A stretch of DNA of 64,000 bases from Thiosocius sp963736445 (GTDB taxonomy: Bacteria > Pseudomonadota > Gammaproteobacteria > Chromatiales > Chromatiaceae): contig CAVTOY010000002.1 of assembly GCA_963736445.1 (NCBI GenBank), forward strand, positions 51,878 through 115,877. The letters are read 5' to 3'. Shown piece after piece: positions 1 to 9,331 of this stretch. Position 1 is the stretch's first letter, and each line of letters begins with the position of its first letter. The translations under genes and the position numbers were made by a program. The notes under the pieces are model-generated. The model saw only the letters and a list, made by a program, of their open reading frames with translations, searched no databases and was not told the DNA's origin.

Positions 1-751
<751 letters not shown>

Positions 752-763
752 GAAGCTTGCCTC

Positions 764-1018
764 TTAGTCTTCGTGCACGTCGAACTCGCGATCAAGCGCG
801 TTCATTCGGGCAGCGTAAAAGAAGATCAGGACGATGAAGACGTAGATCGACCCCTGTTGAGCAAACCAGAAGCCCAGCCCGACACCGCCGATACGAATGG
901 CGTTGAGGGGTTCGGCAAGGATGATCCCGAAGCCGTACGAGACGACAAACCAGATCACCAGCAGGACAGTGACAATGCGAATGTTCGCTGACCAGTACTG
1001 CGCAGCTTTTGTATCCAT
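764..1018 (-). CDS. DUF4212 small membrane subunit of the symporter
   Basis: This 84-residue protein has two hydrophobic segments (about residues 13-35 and 45-70) and the sequence MDTKAAQYWSANIRIV at its start. DUF4212 proteins are regularly encoded directly before VC_2705-type sodium:solute symporters and are thought to be a small partner subunit. I chose the ATG at 1018 because a GGAG stands about 13 nt upstream and the family begins at this point; a longer reading to 1090 adds a charged, unconserved leader. The gene is the first of a leftward operon with the symporter. The upstream intergenic region carries the GTTAC-N5-GTAAC dyad. Confidence 0.88.
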   Translation of the reverse strand: MDTKAAQYWSANIRIVTVLLVIWFVVSYGFGIILAEPLNAIRIGGVGLGFWFAQQGSIYVFIVLIFFYAARMNALDREFDVHED

Positions 1019-1448
1019 AACTCGATCACTCCGCGGTTGCGATTTAGTTCTCTTGATTCTTCGATAGGCCCGGTCCTGGCGTCGTCGCATTCCGTCGGCT
1101 TTCCAGCCTGGTGCAGGGCGTCGCGGTAACGACTGTCGGCGCGTCTGCGGTCTACTCGCGGGTCTTCCGCGTTTAATTCGAGGTTTTCGGTCTGCGACAC
1201 CGGGTTTTTGCCTGGTTCTCTAGCCAGGCTGCCAGTTGCGTGATTGTTCCGGGCTCAACTGATAATTGTCAAAAGGAATCAGGGACTTATTGCCTTCGCG
1301 AGGACCCCTTCCCCACGCTAATTCGGGTATTTTGGTAACACAAATTGGCGATTAACGTTACGTTTGGTAACGCCGTTGTTTCCAACGGTAAACAAAACGA
1401 AATTCTTCGACACGGCGTCCGCAGTAGGAAGCTAGTGAGACAAGCGGG
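1019..1448. other. Intergenic region with clustered dyads upstream of the symporter operon
   Basis: No convincing gene is present. The part nearest the regulator gene holds several inverted repeats: TAACGTTA (1353-1360), CGTTAC-N5-GTAACG (1356-1372) and CCGTTG-N4-CAACGG (1373-1388), plus a further GGTAACA half-site near 1334-1340. The leftward symporter operon must be transcribed from here, so these are candidate operator sites. I did not find a convincing -24/-12 sigma-54 promoter on the minus strand. Confidence 0.6.
1357..1371. promoter_or_regulatory. Candidate operator GTTAC-N5-GTAAC
   Basis: A perfect five-base dyad with a five-base spacer, extended to six bases on each arm (CGTTAC/GTAACG). 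The same GTTAC-N5-GTAAC arrangement occurs at 5925-5939, upstream of the sensor-kinase operon. The half-sites resemble those I recall for Pseudomonas CbrB (TGTTAC and GTAACA), although that spacing is longer. The binding protein is inferred, not shown. Confidence 0.5.
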
Positions 1449-2774
1449 CTAGCGCTTCTTGGTGCGAGGCAGGCCGAAGCGCTGGCGACGTTCCCACAGC
1501 GTCTTGCGGCTGATGCCGAGTGCGTGCGCCAACTGGGTCTCGGTCATGCGTTCCTGATGCTCGAGTACGAAAACGCGGAAGTATTCCTCCAGCGACAGTT
1601 TGTCGGTCAGATCGGCAGCGGAGCCGGCACTGGTTACGCGGTGATCGATCGCGAGCAGGTCTGGATTGATGATGTCTCCCTCGCAGAGAATCACCGCGCG
1701 CTCGATGGCGTTCGACAGCTCGCGTACATTGCCCGGCCAGTGGTAACGACGAATCGCCTCGAGGGCCTCGCGACCCAGCGTCAGGGGTGGGCGGCCGAGT
1801 TGTTTGCGTGCCTTGTCGAGCAGGAACACCGACAGTTCGATAACGTCGTCGCCGCGCTCGCGCAACGGAGGCAGGACCAGTTCGACCACACGCAGACGGA
1901 AGTAAAGATCACTGCGAAACGCGTCTTGCTGGACCAGCTTGCGCAAGTCGCGATGGGTCGCAGCGAGGATGCGTACATTGGGCGCCCGACCGCTGCCGCC
2001 ATCGTCGGCGTCATGCTCACCGCCCTGTAGGATGCGCAACAAACGGGCCTGCGCGGCCATCGGCAGTTCGCCGATCTCGTCCATGAACAGCGTGCCGCCC
2101 TCGGCAATCTGCATCAGCCCCGGGCGGAAGCGCTCCGATTGGTGTTGGCCGAAAAGCTCGGCCTCGATCGATTGTTCAGGGACCGCAGCACAGTTGAAGG
2201 CGACGAAGGGGGCATCGCAGCGCTTGCTGTGTTTGTGTAGTGCACGCGCGACCAGCTCCTTGCCGGTTCCCGATTCGCCAGTGATCAGCACCGTCGCTTC
2301 GGTGGGCGCGACTTTGTGAATACGGTTGCACACTTCGCTCATCGCGGCACTCTTGCCGATCATGCCGGCCACCGGGTAGGCCTGGTCGACATCGGTCTGC
2401 AGTGCAGCGGCGCGGCGTTCCTTCTGTTTCTCGCGCAGTACCTTGTCGACCAGCATCACGAGTTCGTCATGGTCGAAGGGTTTCGCGATGTAGTCTGCGG
2501 CGCCGCCCTTCATGGCCTCCACCGCTGAAGCCACGCTGGCGTAGCTGGTCATGATGATCACCGGTACCTCGGGGGCGAGCTGCAATATGGTGCTGCCGGG
2601 CTCGCCGGGCAGGCGCAGGTCCGTGATGATCAGGTCGTAGCTTGAGAGCCGATCGCCGGTCCTGGCCGCCTCCACCGACTCCGCCTCGCTGACCTGATGG
2701 CCGTGGCGCTCCAGCAGTCGTCGCAGGGCGCCGCGGATGACGGGTTCGTCTTCAATGATGAGCAGCTGGTGCAT
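1449..2774 (-). CDS. CbrB-like NtrC-family response regulator lacking GAFTGA
   Basis: 441 residues: receiver domain (about 1-120; acidic pocket IIEDEP, phospho-acceptor D52 in IITDLRLPGEPG), AAA+ domain with Walker A GESGTGKE and Walker B-type GGTLFMDEIGE, and a C-terminal Fis-type helix-turn-helix (LAHALGISRKTLWERRQRF). The start at 2774 (MHQLLIIEDEP) overlaps the end of the kinase gene by 23 nt, so translation is coupled. Between ELFG and GGTLF there are only 16 residues (QHQSERFRPGLMQIAE) where family members normally carry about 21 including GAFTGA; that sigma-54-contacting loop is absent. It pairs with the adjacent CbrA-like kinase. Whether it activates sigma-54 at all is therefore doubtful. 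Confidence 0.9.
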   Translation of the reverse strand: MHQLLIIEDEPVIRGALRRLLERHGHQVSEAESVEAARTGDRLSSYDLIITDLRLPGEPGSTILQLAPEVPVIIMTSYASVASAVEAMKGGAADYIAKPFDHDELVMLVDKVLREKQKERRAAALQTDVDQAYPVAGMIGKSAAMSEVCNRIHKVAPTEATVLITGESGTGKELVARALHKHSKRCDAPFVAFNCAAVPEQSIEAELFGQHQSERFRPGLMQIAEGGTLFMDEIGELPMAAQARLLRILQGGEHDADDGGSGRAPNVRILAATHRDLRKLVQQDAFRSDLYFRLRVVELVLPPLRERGDDVIELSVFLLDKARKQLGRPPLTLGREALEAIRRYHWPGNVRELSNAIERAVILCEGDIINPDLLAIDHRVTSAGSAADLTDKLSLEEYFRVFVLEHQERMTETQLAHALGISRKTLWERRQRFGLPRTKKR

Positions 2775-5712
2775 AAGGTCTTTGGTTCTCCTGCAGCGGC
2801 AGGGTGACCACCACACGCGTGCCGAATCCGGCCTGTGAATCGATGGTCAGGGTACCGTTGTGGTCTTCGATAATCTTATACGCCAGCGACAGGCCGAGGC
2901 CGGTGCCCTGGCCGGTTGGTTTGGTGGTGTAGAACGGCTCCAGGATGCTCTCTTGAATCTCCTCGGGTATGCCTTGTCCCTGATCCATCACCTCGATAAT
3001 CGCCTCATCGCCGCCCCCGCGCGCCAGCAGATCCACACGATCGCCGGGTTTGGAGGCGTCGGCGGCGTTGCTCAGCAGATTGACCAATACCTGCGACAGC
3101 TGTTGCCGGTTGCCGGTCATACTGATTCCTTCGGGACAGCTGGCCTCGAATCGAATGCCGTCGTGCTTGTGGGTAAGCCGCAGCAGGTGAACGGCCTGTT
3201 CGACTGCCTCGCTCAGCGGGAAGGTCTCGCGCTGCTGCAGGTGTCGACTGCCGCGACTGAAACTCTTCAGGGTGCCGAGGATGCTCGAGATGCGCCGAGT
3301 CTGGTCGATGATGTCCTCGACGCTCTGTCGCATAATGTCGGGGTCGACTTCATGGCGCAGGTTTTGCGCCAGCGAGGCGATGCCGGTGACCGGGTTGCCG
3401 ATCTCGTGAGCGACCCCCGCCGCCAACCGGCCGACCGAGGCGAGACGGTCGCTGTGCGCCAGCTCGGCCTCGAGGTTGCCAAGGTCGGTAAGGTCCTCGA
3501 CCAGCATGACCACGCCCGGTCGGGAGGGTCCGGCGCCCTCGATCACCGGGTCGGCATAGGCCGCCTTGTGCAGGTTGTACCAGCGTGGTTTGCCGGCCAC
3601 AGGCAGTTCCATACGATAGGTGTGGGCCTGGTTGGAACGGGCGAATCCACCCAGCAGGCCGTCCCAGGGGCGTGGCAGATCGTTGAGGCCGGTGCCGATC
3701 AACTGCTGCGCCTCGACGCCGCTCATCATTTCGAGCGCGAGGTTCCACAGCACGATCTTGCCTTGGTTATCGATGGCGCAGACGCCCAGCGGCAGGTCCT
3801 GCAGGATCTGTCGATGCAGGCGCCGCAGGTTGTCCAGCTCGACGCCGAGACCCTGTAGCTGGGAGCGAGAGGCCTCGAGACGCTCTTCCACGTAGCGCAT
3901 CGAATCCGCCAGTGCGATCTTGGCCACGGGGTCGAGCCCGAGGCGGCGGTTCACGATCACGTGAGCGAGCTGCGGCCCGAGCAGACCCGAGAGGTTGCGC
4001 TCGATGCGTTCGCGCAGGCGGCGCAGCTCGGCGGTACGGCGCTCGTCGGGCCCCAGACCCAGATCGCTGAGCGCCTGATCGACCTCGCGATCGGCCATCT
4101 CTTGGCCCAGCGTTTCCGCCAGGCCGGCGCGAAACTCGGTGGTCGTTCCGGCGGCCACCACGCCGGACAGGGGCATCATGGTCTCGGCGCAGCAGGCACG
4201 CGCCGCCTCCAGCTCACCCGGTGACTGGCGCGTCAGCAGCGAGATCAGTACGAACAGACCGCCGTTCACGGTCAGGGTCGCGAAGGTCGCGAAGGCCCAT
4301 TTGTTCATCCCGCTGGCGGTGATCAGGTCCGGCACGCCCAGGTCGGTGATCAGGATTCCCGAGCGGAACAGCAGCGGCGCTACCAGCAGCAGCGACCACA
4401 CGACGATGCCGCCGAGCAGACCGCTGATGAAGCCGCTGCGGGTCGCGCGCCGCCAATACAGCAGGCCCGCGATACCGGGCAGGAACTGTGCGACCGCGAC
4501 GAATGAGATCAGGCCGAGTTCGACCAGTCCCTGGCTATGCTCCAGTCCGGTGTAGAAGCCATAGCCGGCCATGATGATCAATCCGATCATCAGCCGGCGC
4601 CCCCAAAGTATCCAACGGTAGAGATTCATCGCCGGGTCGGGATAGCTGGCGGGTAGCAGCAGGTGGTTCAGGCTCATCGAGGCCAGCGCAATGCTGGTGA
4701 CGATGACCATTGCACTGGCGGCCGACAGGCCGCCGATGAAGGCCAACAGCGAAAGCCAGGACGGGCCGTTGTTCAGCGTAATACCGAGAACGTAGTAGTC
4801 GGGATTAATGCCGAGTTCGAGGCGCTGCCCGGCCCAGAGGATGACCGGAATCGAGATGTTGAGCAGCAGCAGGAATATCGGCATGGCCCAGGTGGCGGTG
4901 CGCAAACCCCGTGGGTCCAGGTTCTCGGCAAACAGCATGTGGAACTGGCGCGGCAGCAGGAAGGCCGCAGCGAACGACAGGAAGACCAATGCGGCCCAGG
5001 GGCTCTCGTTGACCGGACGATAGAGTGCCTCGAGCGCCTCTGGGTGCATGTCCAGCCATTGCTCGAGTCCCGGCGGCCCATCGAACAGCCCGAACAGCGC
5101 ATAAGTGCCGATCAGCAGCAGTACCAGCAGCTTTATCAAGGATTCGAACGCAATGGCGACGACAAGGCCACGGTGCTTCTCGCGGGGCGAAATATGCCGT
5201 GTGCCGAACAACACGCCGAACAATATCAGGGTGGCGCAGAAGACCAGCGCGATGATGTTGGAGGGCACCTCGTTGCTGAGCACACGCAGCGATTCGGTCA
5301 CCGCCTGAACCTGCAGCGCGATATAGGGGACGGTACCGACCAACATGAACAGGGTCACCAGCACTCCGGCCGCCTGGCTGCGATAGCGAAACGCCAGCAG
5401 GTCCGCCAGCGAAGTCAGCTGGTACTCTCGGCTGAGACGGAGGATCGGACGCAGCAGGACCGGGCTCAATACGAAGGTAAGGGTCGCGCCGATGTAGATG
5501 GTCAGGAACAGCAGGCCATTGTGGGCGGCAAATCCCACGCTCCCGTAGTAGGACCAGGACGTCGCATAGACACCGATCGACAGCGTATAGGTCAGCGGAT
5601 GCGAGGCGACACGCGCCGGGATGAGACCGCGATCGGTAGCATAGGCGAGCAGGAACAACACCACGAGGTACGCGAAACCGGTGGTGAACAGTGTGGCCAG
5701 ATCATGACCCAT
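2752..5712 (-). CDS. CbrA-like sensor histidine kinase with SLC5 transporter domain
   Basis: 986 residues, close to the usual length of CbrA. The first roughly 480 residues are a multi-helix SSS/SLC5 transporter-like domain, followed by a linker of the STAC type (about 500-600), a PAS domain (about 620-740), a HisKA domain with phospho-acceptor H769 in GVAHEIGNPVTG, and a HATPase domain with N box VNLLSNAADA and G boxes DQGQGIPEE and GTGLGLSLAYK. It is expected to sit in the inner membrane and signal to the response regulator encoded next. Its start overlaps the small upstream gene by 11 nt. Neighbouring symporter genes suggest it senses or gates uptake of a carboxylate such as acetate; the ligand is inferred. 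Confidence 0.92.
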   Translation of the reverse strand: MGHDLATLFTTGFAYLVVLFLLAYATDRGLIPARVASHPLTYTLSIGVYATSWSYYGSVGFAAHNGLLFLTIYIGATLTFVLSPVLLRPILRLSREYQLTSLADLLAFRYRSQAAGVLVTLFMLVGTVPYIALQVQAVTESLRVLSNEVPSNIIALVFCATLILFGVLFGTRHISPREKHRGLVVAIAFESLIKLLVLLLIGTYALFGLFDGPPGLEQWLDMHPEALEALYRPVNESPWAALVFLSFAAAFLLPRQFHMLFAENLDPRGLRTATWAMPIFLLLLNISIPVILWAGQRLELGINPDYYVLGITLNNGPSWLSLLAFIGGLSAASAMVIVTSIALASMSLNHLLLPASYPDPAMNLYRWILWGRRLMIGLIIMAGYGFYTGLEHSQGLVELGLISFVAVAQFLPGIAGLLYWRRATRSGFISGLLGGIVVWSLLLVAPLLFRSGILITDLGVPDLITASGMNKWAFATFATLTVNGGLFVLISLLTRQSPGELEAARACCAETMMPLSGVVAAGTTTEFRAGLAETLGQEMADREVDQALSDLGLGPDERRTAELRRLRERIERNLSGLLGPQLAHVIVNRRLGLDPVAKIALADSMRYVEERLEASRSQLQGLGVELDNLRRLHRQILQDLPLGVCAIDNQGKIVLWNLALEMMSGVEAQQLIGTGLNDLPRPWDGLLGGFARSNQAHTYRMELPVAGKPRWYNLHKAAYADPVIEGAGPSRPGVVMLVEDLTDLGNLEAELAHSDRLASVGRLAAGVAHEIGNPVTGIASLAQNLRHEVDPDIMRQSVEDIIDQTRRISSILGTLKSFSRGSRHLQQRETFPLSEAVEQAVHLLRLTHKHDGIRFEASCPEGISMTGNRQQLSQVLVNLLSNAADASKPGDRVDLLARGGGDEAIIEVMDQGQGIPEEIQESILEPFYTTKPTGQGTGLGLSLAYKIIEDHNGTLTIDSQAGFGTRVVVTLPLQENQRPYAPAAHH

Positions 5713-5899
5713 CAGAGTCGTCCCGCCGGTGGATCAGCGCCGCCCCCAGAATCACCAGCAGCCACAACAGATAGGGTGTCGTCCAAGCGATGGCCGGCGT
5801 CGCCCACCAGCCGGCCACCGGACTTACGAATAACAACAGCAGCAATGCGCCGAGGATGACGGCGAGCTCTTTGCTGATCGGAAACCGCGGTGGGAGCAT
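5702..5899 (-). CDS. CbrX-like small membrane protein upstream of the kinase
   Basis: 65 residues with two hydrophobic helices (about 12-30 and 40-58) and a charged tail (HRRDDSDGS). It begins MLPPRFPISKELAVILGALL and its stop overlaps the start of the CbrA-like kinase by 11 nt, suggesting translational coupling. A small membrane ORF (cbrX) in the same position is known in Pseudomonas, where it is coupled to cbrA translation. Assignment rests on position, size and topology rather than on a recognised domain. Confidence 0.7.
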   Translation of the reverse strand: MLPPRFPISKELAVILGALLLLLFVSPVAGWWATPAIAWTTPYLLWLLVILGAALIHRRDDSDGS

Positions 5900-5924
5900 A
5901 TCGAGAGACTAGCAGTACCCTTGT

Positions 5925-5939
5925 GTTACTAAAAGTAAC
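5925..5939. promoter_or_regulatory. Candidate operator GTTAC-N5-GTAAC upstream of the CbrX/CbrA-like operon
   Basis: Perfect dyad GTTACT-AAA-AGTAAC located about 25 nt before the leftward start at 5899 and about 80 nt before the rightward gene at 6019. It has the same arms and spacing as the site at 1357-1371, which points to one regulator acting on both promoters, possibly with autoregulation. Confidence 0.5.
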
Positions 5940-6018
5940 GTATCGGCCGGGTGCCTGTCGTGGCGTGCTTTAATACACAGCTACAACAAGTACCCGCACG
6001 CTCGATCGGAGAGTCTTA

Positions 6019-6402
6019 ATGAACCCGGAAAAGGTCGTTTTCGGTTTTTTCATCGTACTGGCTCTGACGCTGAATTTTGGCTTCTTCGTCGGTGAGATCG
6101 AGAATCCTGATCACCATCATGTCTATGAGTTGTTCGCGGTGATTGTCGTCAACCTGATTGCCACGGTGCTCAAATTCGGCGATCGCAGCCAGATGGGCGC
6201 GCTGCTCCTGGCCACCAGTCTGGTCGCCATCCTGCAGTTGATTGCCGCCGCCGTGGTGTGGACCTCCGCCGTGCATGTTGTGGGTACCGGCCTGACGCCG
6301 GCGGTGACGGCGAGCATCGTCTCACTGTCTGGCGGCGCGATGCTCGCCAACGTGATCTCCGTGATCCTGCTCATTATCGAGACCGTCATGCTGCGTCGCT
6401 GA
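6019..6402 (+). CDS. Small four-helix membrane protein (DUF6394-like)
   Basis: 127 residues with four strongly hydrophobic segments (about 5-25, 35-55, 62-85, 100-125) and a short acidic/histidine stretch (EIENPDHHHVYE) between the first two. It ends 20 nt before the potassium-channel gene, so the two are an operon and probably work together at the inner membrane. I believe it belongs to the DUF6394 family, recalled from memory. No enzymatic motif is visible. The start is supported by the preceding GGAGAG. Confidence 0.7.
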   Translation: MNPEKVVFGFFIVLALTLNFGFFVGEIENPDHHHVYELFAVIVVNLIATVLKFGDRSQMGALLLATSLVAILQLIAAAVVWTSAVHVVGTGLTPAVTASIVSLSGGAMLANVISVILLIIETVMLRR

Positions 6403-6422
6403 TCGGCCGGCTGCACGGGCGC

Positions 6423-8126
6423 ATGGAAACCATCGTCTTCCTGATCCTGCGTCGCATGCGCCAGCCGCTGCTGACGCTGCTGGTCGTCTACGCGGTCTCC
6501 ATCAGCGGTCTGACCTTGATTCCAGGGCGCGACGCCGATGGCAATGTCTGGTACATGAGCATCTTTCATGCGTTCTATTTCGTCAGCTACATGGCGACCA
6601 CCATCGGTTTCGGTGAGATTCCCTATGCCTTCTCCGACGCGCAGCGTCTCTGGGTGAGCCTTTCGCTCTACGCCTCGGTGATCGCCTGGATCTACGCCTT
6701 CGGTACCATTCTGGCTTTGGTGCAGGATCGCACTTTCCAGGACGCCCTTGCGGAGTACCGCTTCGCCGGACGTATCCGCGCCATGCGCGAGCCCTTCCAC
6801 CTCGTGTGCGGTTATGGCGAGACCGGGACGGCGTTGGTGCAGTCGCTTACCGAGCGCGGTCAGCATGCGGTAGTGATCGATATCGACGAGGCGCGCACCA
6901 GCATCATTCAGCTGCAGGAACTGCGCGAGTTCGTCCCTGCGCTACAGGGCGATGCGGCGGTCACGCGCTATCTGCAGGAGGCCGGGCTGCAGCACAGCTG
7001 CTGTGCCGGCGTCGTTGCCTTGACTGACGATAACGAGGTCAACCTGAAGGTCGCAATCACCGCCAAGCTGCTCAATCCTAAGATCAAGGTGATCAGTCGC
7101 GCGGATTCTCACGATATCGAGGCCAATATGGCGTCGTTCGGGACCGACCATATCGTGGATCCCTTCGACACCTTCGCGGCCCACCTGGCAGTCGCTTTTC
7201 AGGCGCCTTGTCTGTACCTGTTGCAGCGCTGGCTGACCGGCCGCGAGGGGGCGGTATTGAGCGAGCCCGTGTATCCACCGCAGGACAAACATTGGATCGT
7301 TTGCGGCTATGGGCGCTTCGGCAAGGCCATCTGCCGGCGGCTGAAGGGTGAAGGCATCGAGGTCGTCGTGATCGAGGCCAGACCGCAGATCACCGGGCAG
7401 CCGGATACGAAGCTGGTTACGGGCCTCGGCACCGAGGCCGAGACGCTGCAGGAGGCCGATATCGAAAACGCGGCCGGGCTCGTAGCCGGCACCGACAATG
7501 ATGCGAACAACCTTTCCATCGTGATGACGGCACGTGAACTCAATTCGTCGGTGTTCGCCGTGGTGAGGCAGAACCAGGCCGACAATCGCGACATTATCGC
7601 CGCAGTGGATGCCGACATGGTGATGCATCCCAGTGCGATTATCGCCGACAAGATCCGCGTGCTGCTGGCGACACCGGTGCTGTATGAATTCATCTCGCTG
7701 GCGCTCTACCAGGATGAGAGCTGGGCCTGTGAGCTGGCGAGTCGCGTCAGTGCCCTGGTGGGCGATGAGGTGCCGGAAACTCGCGAGTGGTCGCTGGGTG
7801 AAGGCGAGGCGAGCGCGCTCCAGAACTACCTGACGGAGGGGGGGCAGTTCAGCGTCGCCGAGCTGTTGCGCGATCCCTGGCAGCGCGAGCGCGGGTTAAA
7901 GGCGATTGTGCTGCTTATCCGCCGGCGCAACGACCGCATGCTGCTGCCGGATCCGCAGGATACGCTGAAGGCTGGCGACCGGCTGTTGATCTGCGGTAAC
8001 CGCGCCGCCTTCACCCGTATGCAGTGGACGGTTTCGCACCGGCATACCCTGGACTATGTAAAGACCGGACGCGACCTCCCGCAGAGTTGGCTATGGCGTC
8101 GTCTGGCGCCGCGTAATCGCGGCTAG
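6423..8126 (+). CDS. Potassium channel with two TrkA-N (RCK) domains
   Basis: 567 residues. Two N-terminal membrane helices flank a pore loop with the filter-like sequence TTIGFGEIPY (about residues 59-68), followed by two Rossmann-type TrkA-N domains starting at FHLVCGYGETGTALVQ and HWIVCGYGRFGKAICR and a C-terminal TrkA-C-like part ending in LPDPQDTLKAGDRLLICG. The filter is TIGFGE rather than the common TVGYGD. Start chosen at the ATG 6423, 20 nt after the preceding small membrane gene; an upstream reading from 6258 only overlaps that gene. The likely role is potassium flux controlled by nucleotide or ligand binding to the RCK domains. Confidence 0.88.
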   Translation: METIVFLILRRMRQPLLTLLVVYAVSISGLTLIPGRDADGNVWYMSIFHAFYFVSYMATTIGFGEIPYAFSDAQRLWVSLSLYASVIAWIYAFGTILALVQDRTFQDALAEYRFAGRIRAMREPFHLVCGYGETGTALVQSLTERGQHAVVIDIDEARTSIIQLQELREFVPALQGDAAVTRYLQEAGLQHSCCAGVVALTDDNEVNLKVAITAKLLNPKIKVISRADSHDIEANMASFGTDHIVDPFDTFAAHLAVAFQAPCLYLLQRWLTGREGAVLSEPVYPPQDKHWIVCGYGRFGKAICRRLKGEGIEVVVIEARPQITGQPDTKLVTGLGTEAETLQEADIENAAGLVAGTDNDANNLSIVMTARELNSSVFAVVRQNQADNRDIIAAVDADMVMHPSAIIADKIRVLLATPVLYEFISLALYQDESWACELASRVSALVGDEVPETREWSLGEGEASALQNYLTEGGQFSVAELLRDPWQRERGLKAIVLLIRRRNDRMLLPDPQDTLKAGDRLLICGNRAAFTRMQWTVSHRHTLDYVKTGRDLPQSWLWRRLAPRNRG

Positions 8127-8492
8127 CCGGGCCCGCGCAGGCCATCCTTTCTTGTTGGGTCTGCCGCGCGATCATCGGATCATTTTGCCGATCTAGCCCG
8201 CGTATCTCACCAACTTCCTGCTTCGGCCACCGCTATGCTGGCTGTAACGAGGCGTACTCGTTAAAGCCGGTTTGACGTAGTGTCAGCTACGCCGGCATTG
8301 TCTTTCACTGTGCGCGCCCCGTCGCAGCGGTATCATGCCGCGCTCGCGACGAAACTCGGTGAGATAAGCGGGCTGGCATCGTTTACAATCTCGGACGAAA
8401 ATCGCCGCTGCTGGTCCCGTCAAGCCGACGGTCACACGGCAACCATTCCATCACTATTGTCGGTGTCCGCAGACGCCACGAGGAAGAACCGA
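8127..8492. other. Intergenic region holding repeat copy A
   Basis: No gene is apparent. The region is mainly the palindromic repeat at 8195-8374; the promoter of the DUF302 gene must lie in its right half or just beyond it. Confidence 0.6.
8195..8374. repeat. Palindromic intergenic repeat, copy A (180 nt)
   Basis: The left end AGCCCGCGTATCTCACCAAC is matched in inverted orientation at the right end (GTGAGATAAGCGGGCT, to 8374). Inside are hairpins TAACGAG-N5-CTCGTTA and GCCGG...CGTAG-N6-CTACG-CCGGC. The first 102 nt (8195-8296) align without gaps to 42781-42882, with 11 mismatches by my count. Related shorter copies lie at 39093-39173 and 50734-50827. No transposase is present, so this resembles a REP- or MITE-like element. 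Confidence 0.8.
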
Positions 8493-9020
8493 ATGAGAAA
8501 ATTCATCCTTTTTATGGCCTTGGTCCTCGCTATGGCCGGCACCACCCAGGCAGGCAGCAAGAAAGAGATCGAGAAACCGGCGTTCGACAAGACGATCGCC
8601 AGGCAGATGATCGATAACAGCATTCAGCGTTTTGAATTGGCCGAGGATGTCAGCGTCGACGATGCGATCGAGTCGATGCAGCTACGCGCCAATATGCTGA
8701 ACTTCAAGATGGTGGCCGATCTGCCATTGTCCGAACAGGTGCAGGCCATGGGTCAAGACGCCAACTATATGCGTATCCTGGCATTCTGCGATGCACTGAT
8801 CGCCAAGAAGATGGTCGAGTACAACATCATTTTCGCCGGCTTCCTCCCTTGTCGCGTTGCGGTGCTGGAAGACAGCAACGGTAAGGGCTGGATAGTGACC
8901 ATGAACATGGACATGATGCTGCACGCAGTCGACTTGCCGGAGGATCTGCAGCCGCTGGCGCAGCAGGTGCGTGACACCATCTACGCGATCGTCGATGCCG
9001 GGGTGAACGGCGACCTGTGA
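8493..9020 (+). CDS. Exported DUF302-family protein
   Basis: 175 residues. It starts MRKFILFMALVLAMAGTTQA, a clear Sec signal peptide with cleavage expected after TQA, so it is periplasmic. The mature part carries the DUF302 pattern with two cysteines (ILAFCDAL and FAGFLPCRVAVLED) and GWIVTMNMDMM. DUF302 proteins are widespread in sulfur oxidisers and often lie near sulfur genes, but their biochemical role is not established. The start at 8493 follows an AGGAAG; an upstream reading from 8280 runs through repeat copy A and is not credible. A strong terminator follows, separating it from sqr. Confidence 0.82.
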   Translation: MRKFILFMALVLAMAGTTQAGSKKEIEKPAFDKTIARQMIDNSIQRFELAEDVSVDDAIESMQLRANMLNFKMVADLPLSEQVQAMGQDANYMRILAFCDALIAKKMVEYNIIFAGFLPCRVAVLEDSNGKGWIVTMNMDMMLHAVDLPEDLQPLAQQVRDTIYAIVDAGVNGDL

Positions 9021-9331
9021 CCGCCGCCCCCCCGTGTAGCTGGAGCTATAGAACCGGCCCCCTGTGGCCGGTTTTTTTTGGCGCGGATTTCTGATCTGGG
9101 CCAAGTTTTCGGCGAAAAAGCCTTCCGCTGCGCGGGACCCTGTGTGGGATACTGAAGTGTAGAAAACCGGCCCTAACGACAAAATCAAGACGCCGGCTAG
9201 CGGGTCCGATGCGGCCTTGCTGGAATCGACCTGGATCAACTATTGCAGAAAGCAGGTGCCTGTACACGCCTCGCGGCGTCGCGAACCTGCACCGTGAAGA
9301 CTACATAAAGCACCTTCCGGAGGAGAGAACC
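9021..9331. other. Intergenic region: terminator and sqr leader
   Basis: It contains the terminator at 9052-9079 and the roughly 250-nt upstream region of sqr. I see no further gene and no clear promoter consensus. Confidence 0.5.
9052..9079 (+). terminator. Intrinsic terminator after the DUF302 gene
   Basis: Perfect eight-base stem AACCGGCC/GGCCGGTT with a six-base loop, followed directly by a run of T. Confidence 0.9.

Noticed and set aside
955..1200. 81-aa leftward ORF beginning MSQTENLELNAEDPRVDRRR
   Set aside because: It overlaps the DUF4212 start in another frame, its second half is only the shadow of that gene, and there is no conserved neighbour or clear start signal.
1019..1448. 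Sigma-54 promoter for the DUF4212-symporter operon
   Set aside because: No GG-N10-GC with a TTGC-type -12 box could be found on the minus strand, which also fits the missing GAFTGA loop in the regulator.
4663..5859. Long rightward ORF (398 aa) opposite the kinase gene
   Set aside because: It is antisense to the SLC5 domain of the kinase, with Gln/Arg/Gly-rich composition and no family signature; the minus-strand frame is clearly the real gene.
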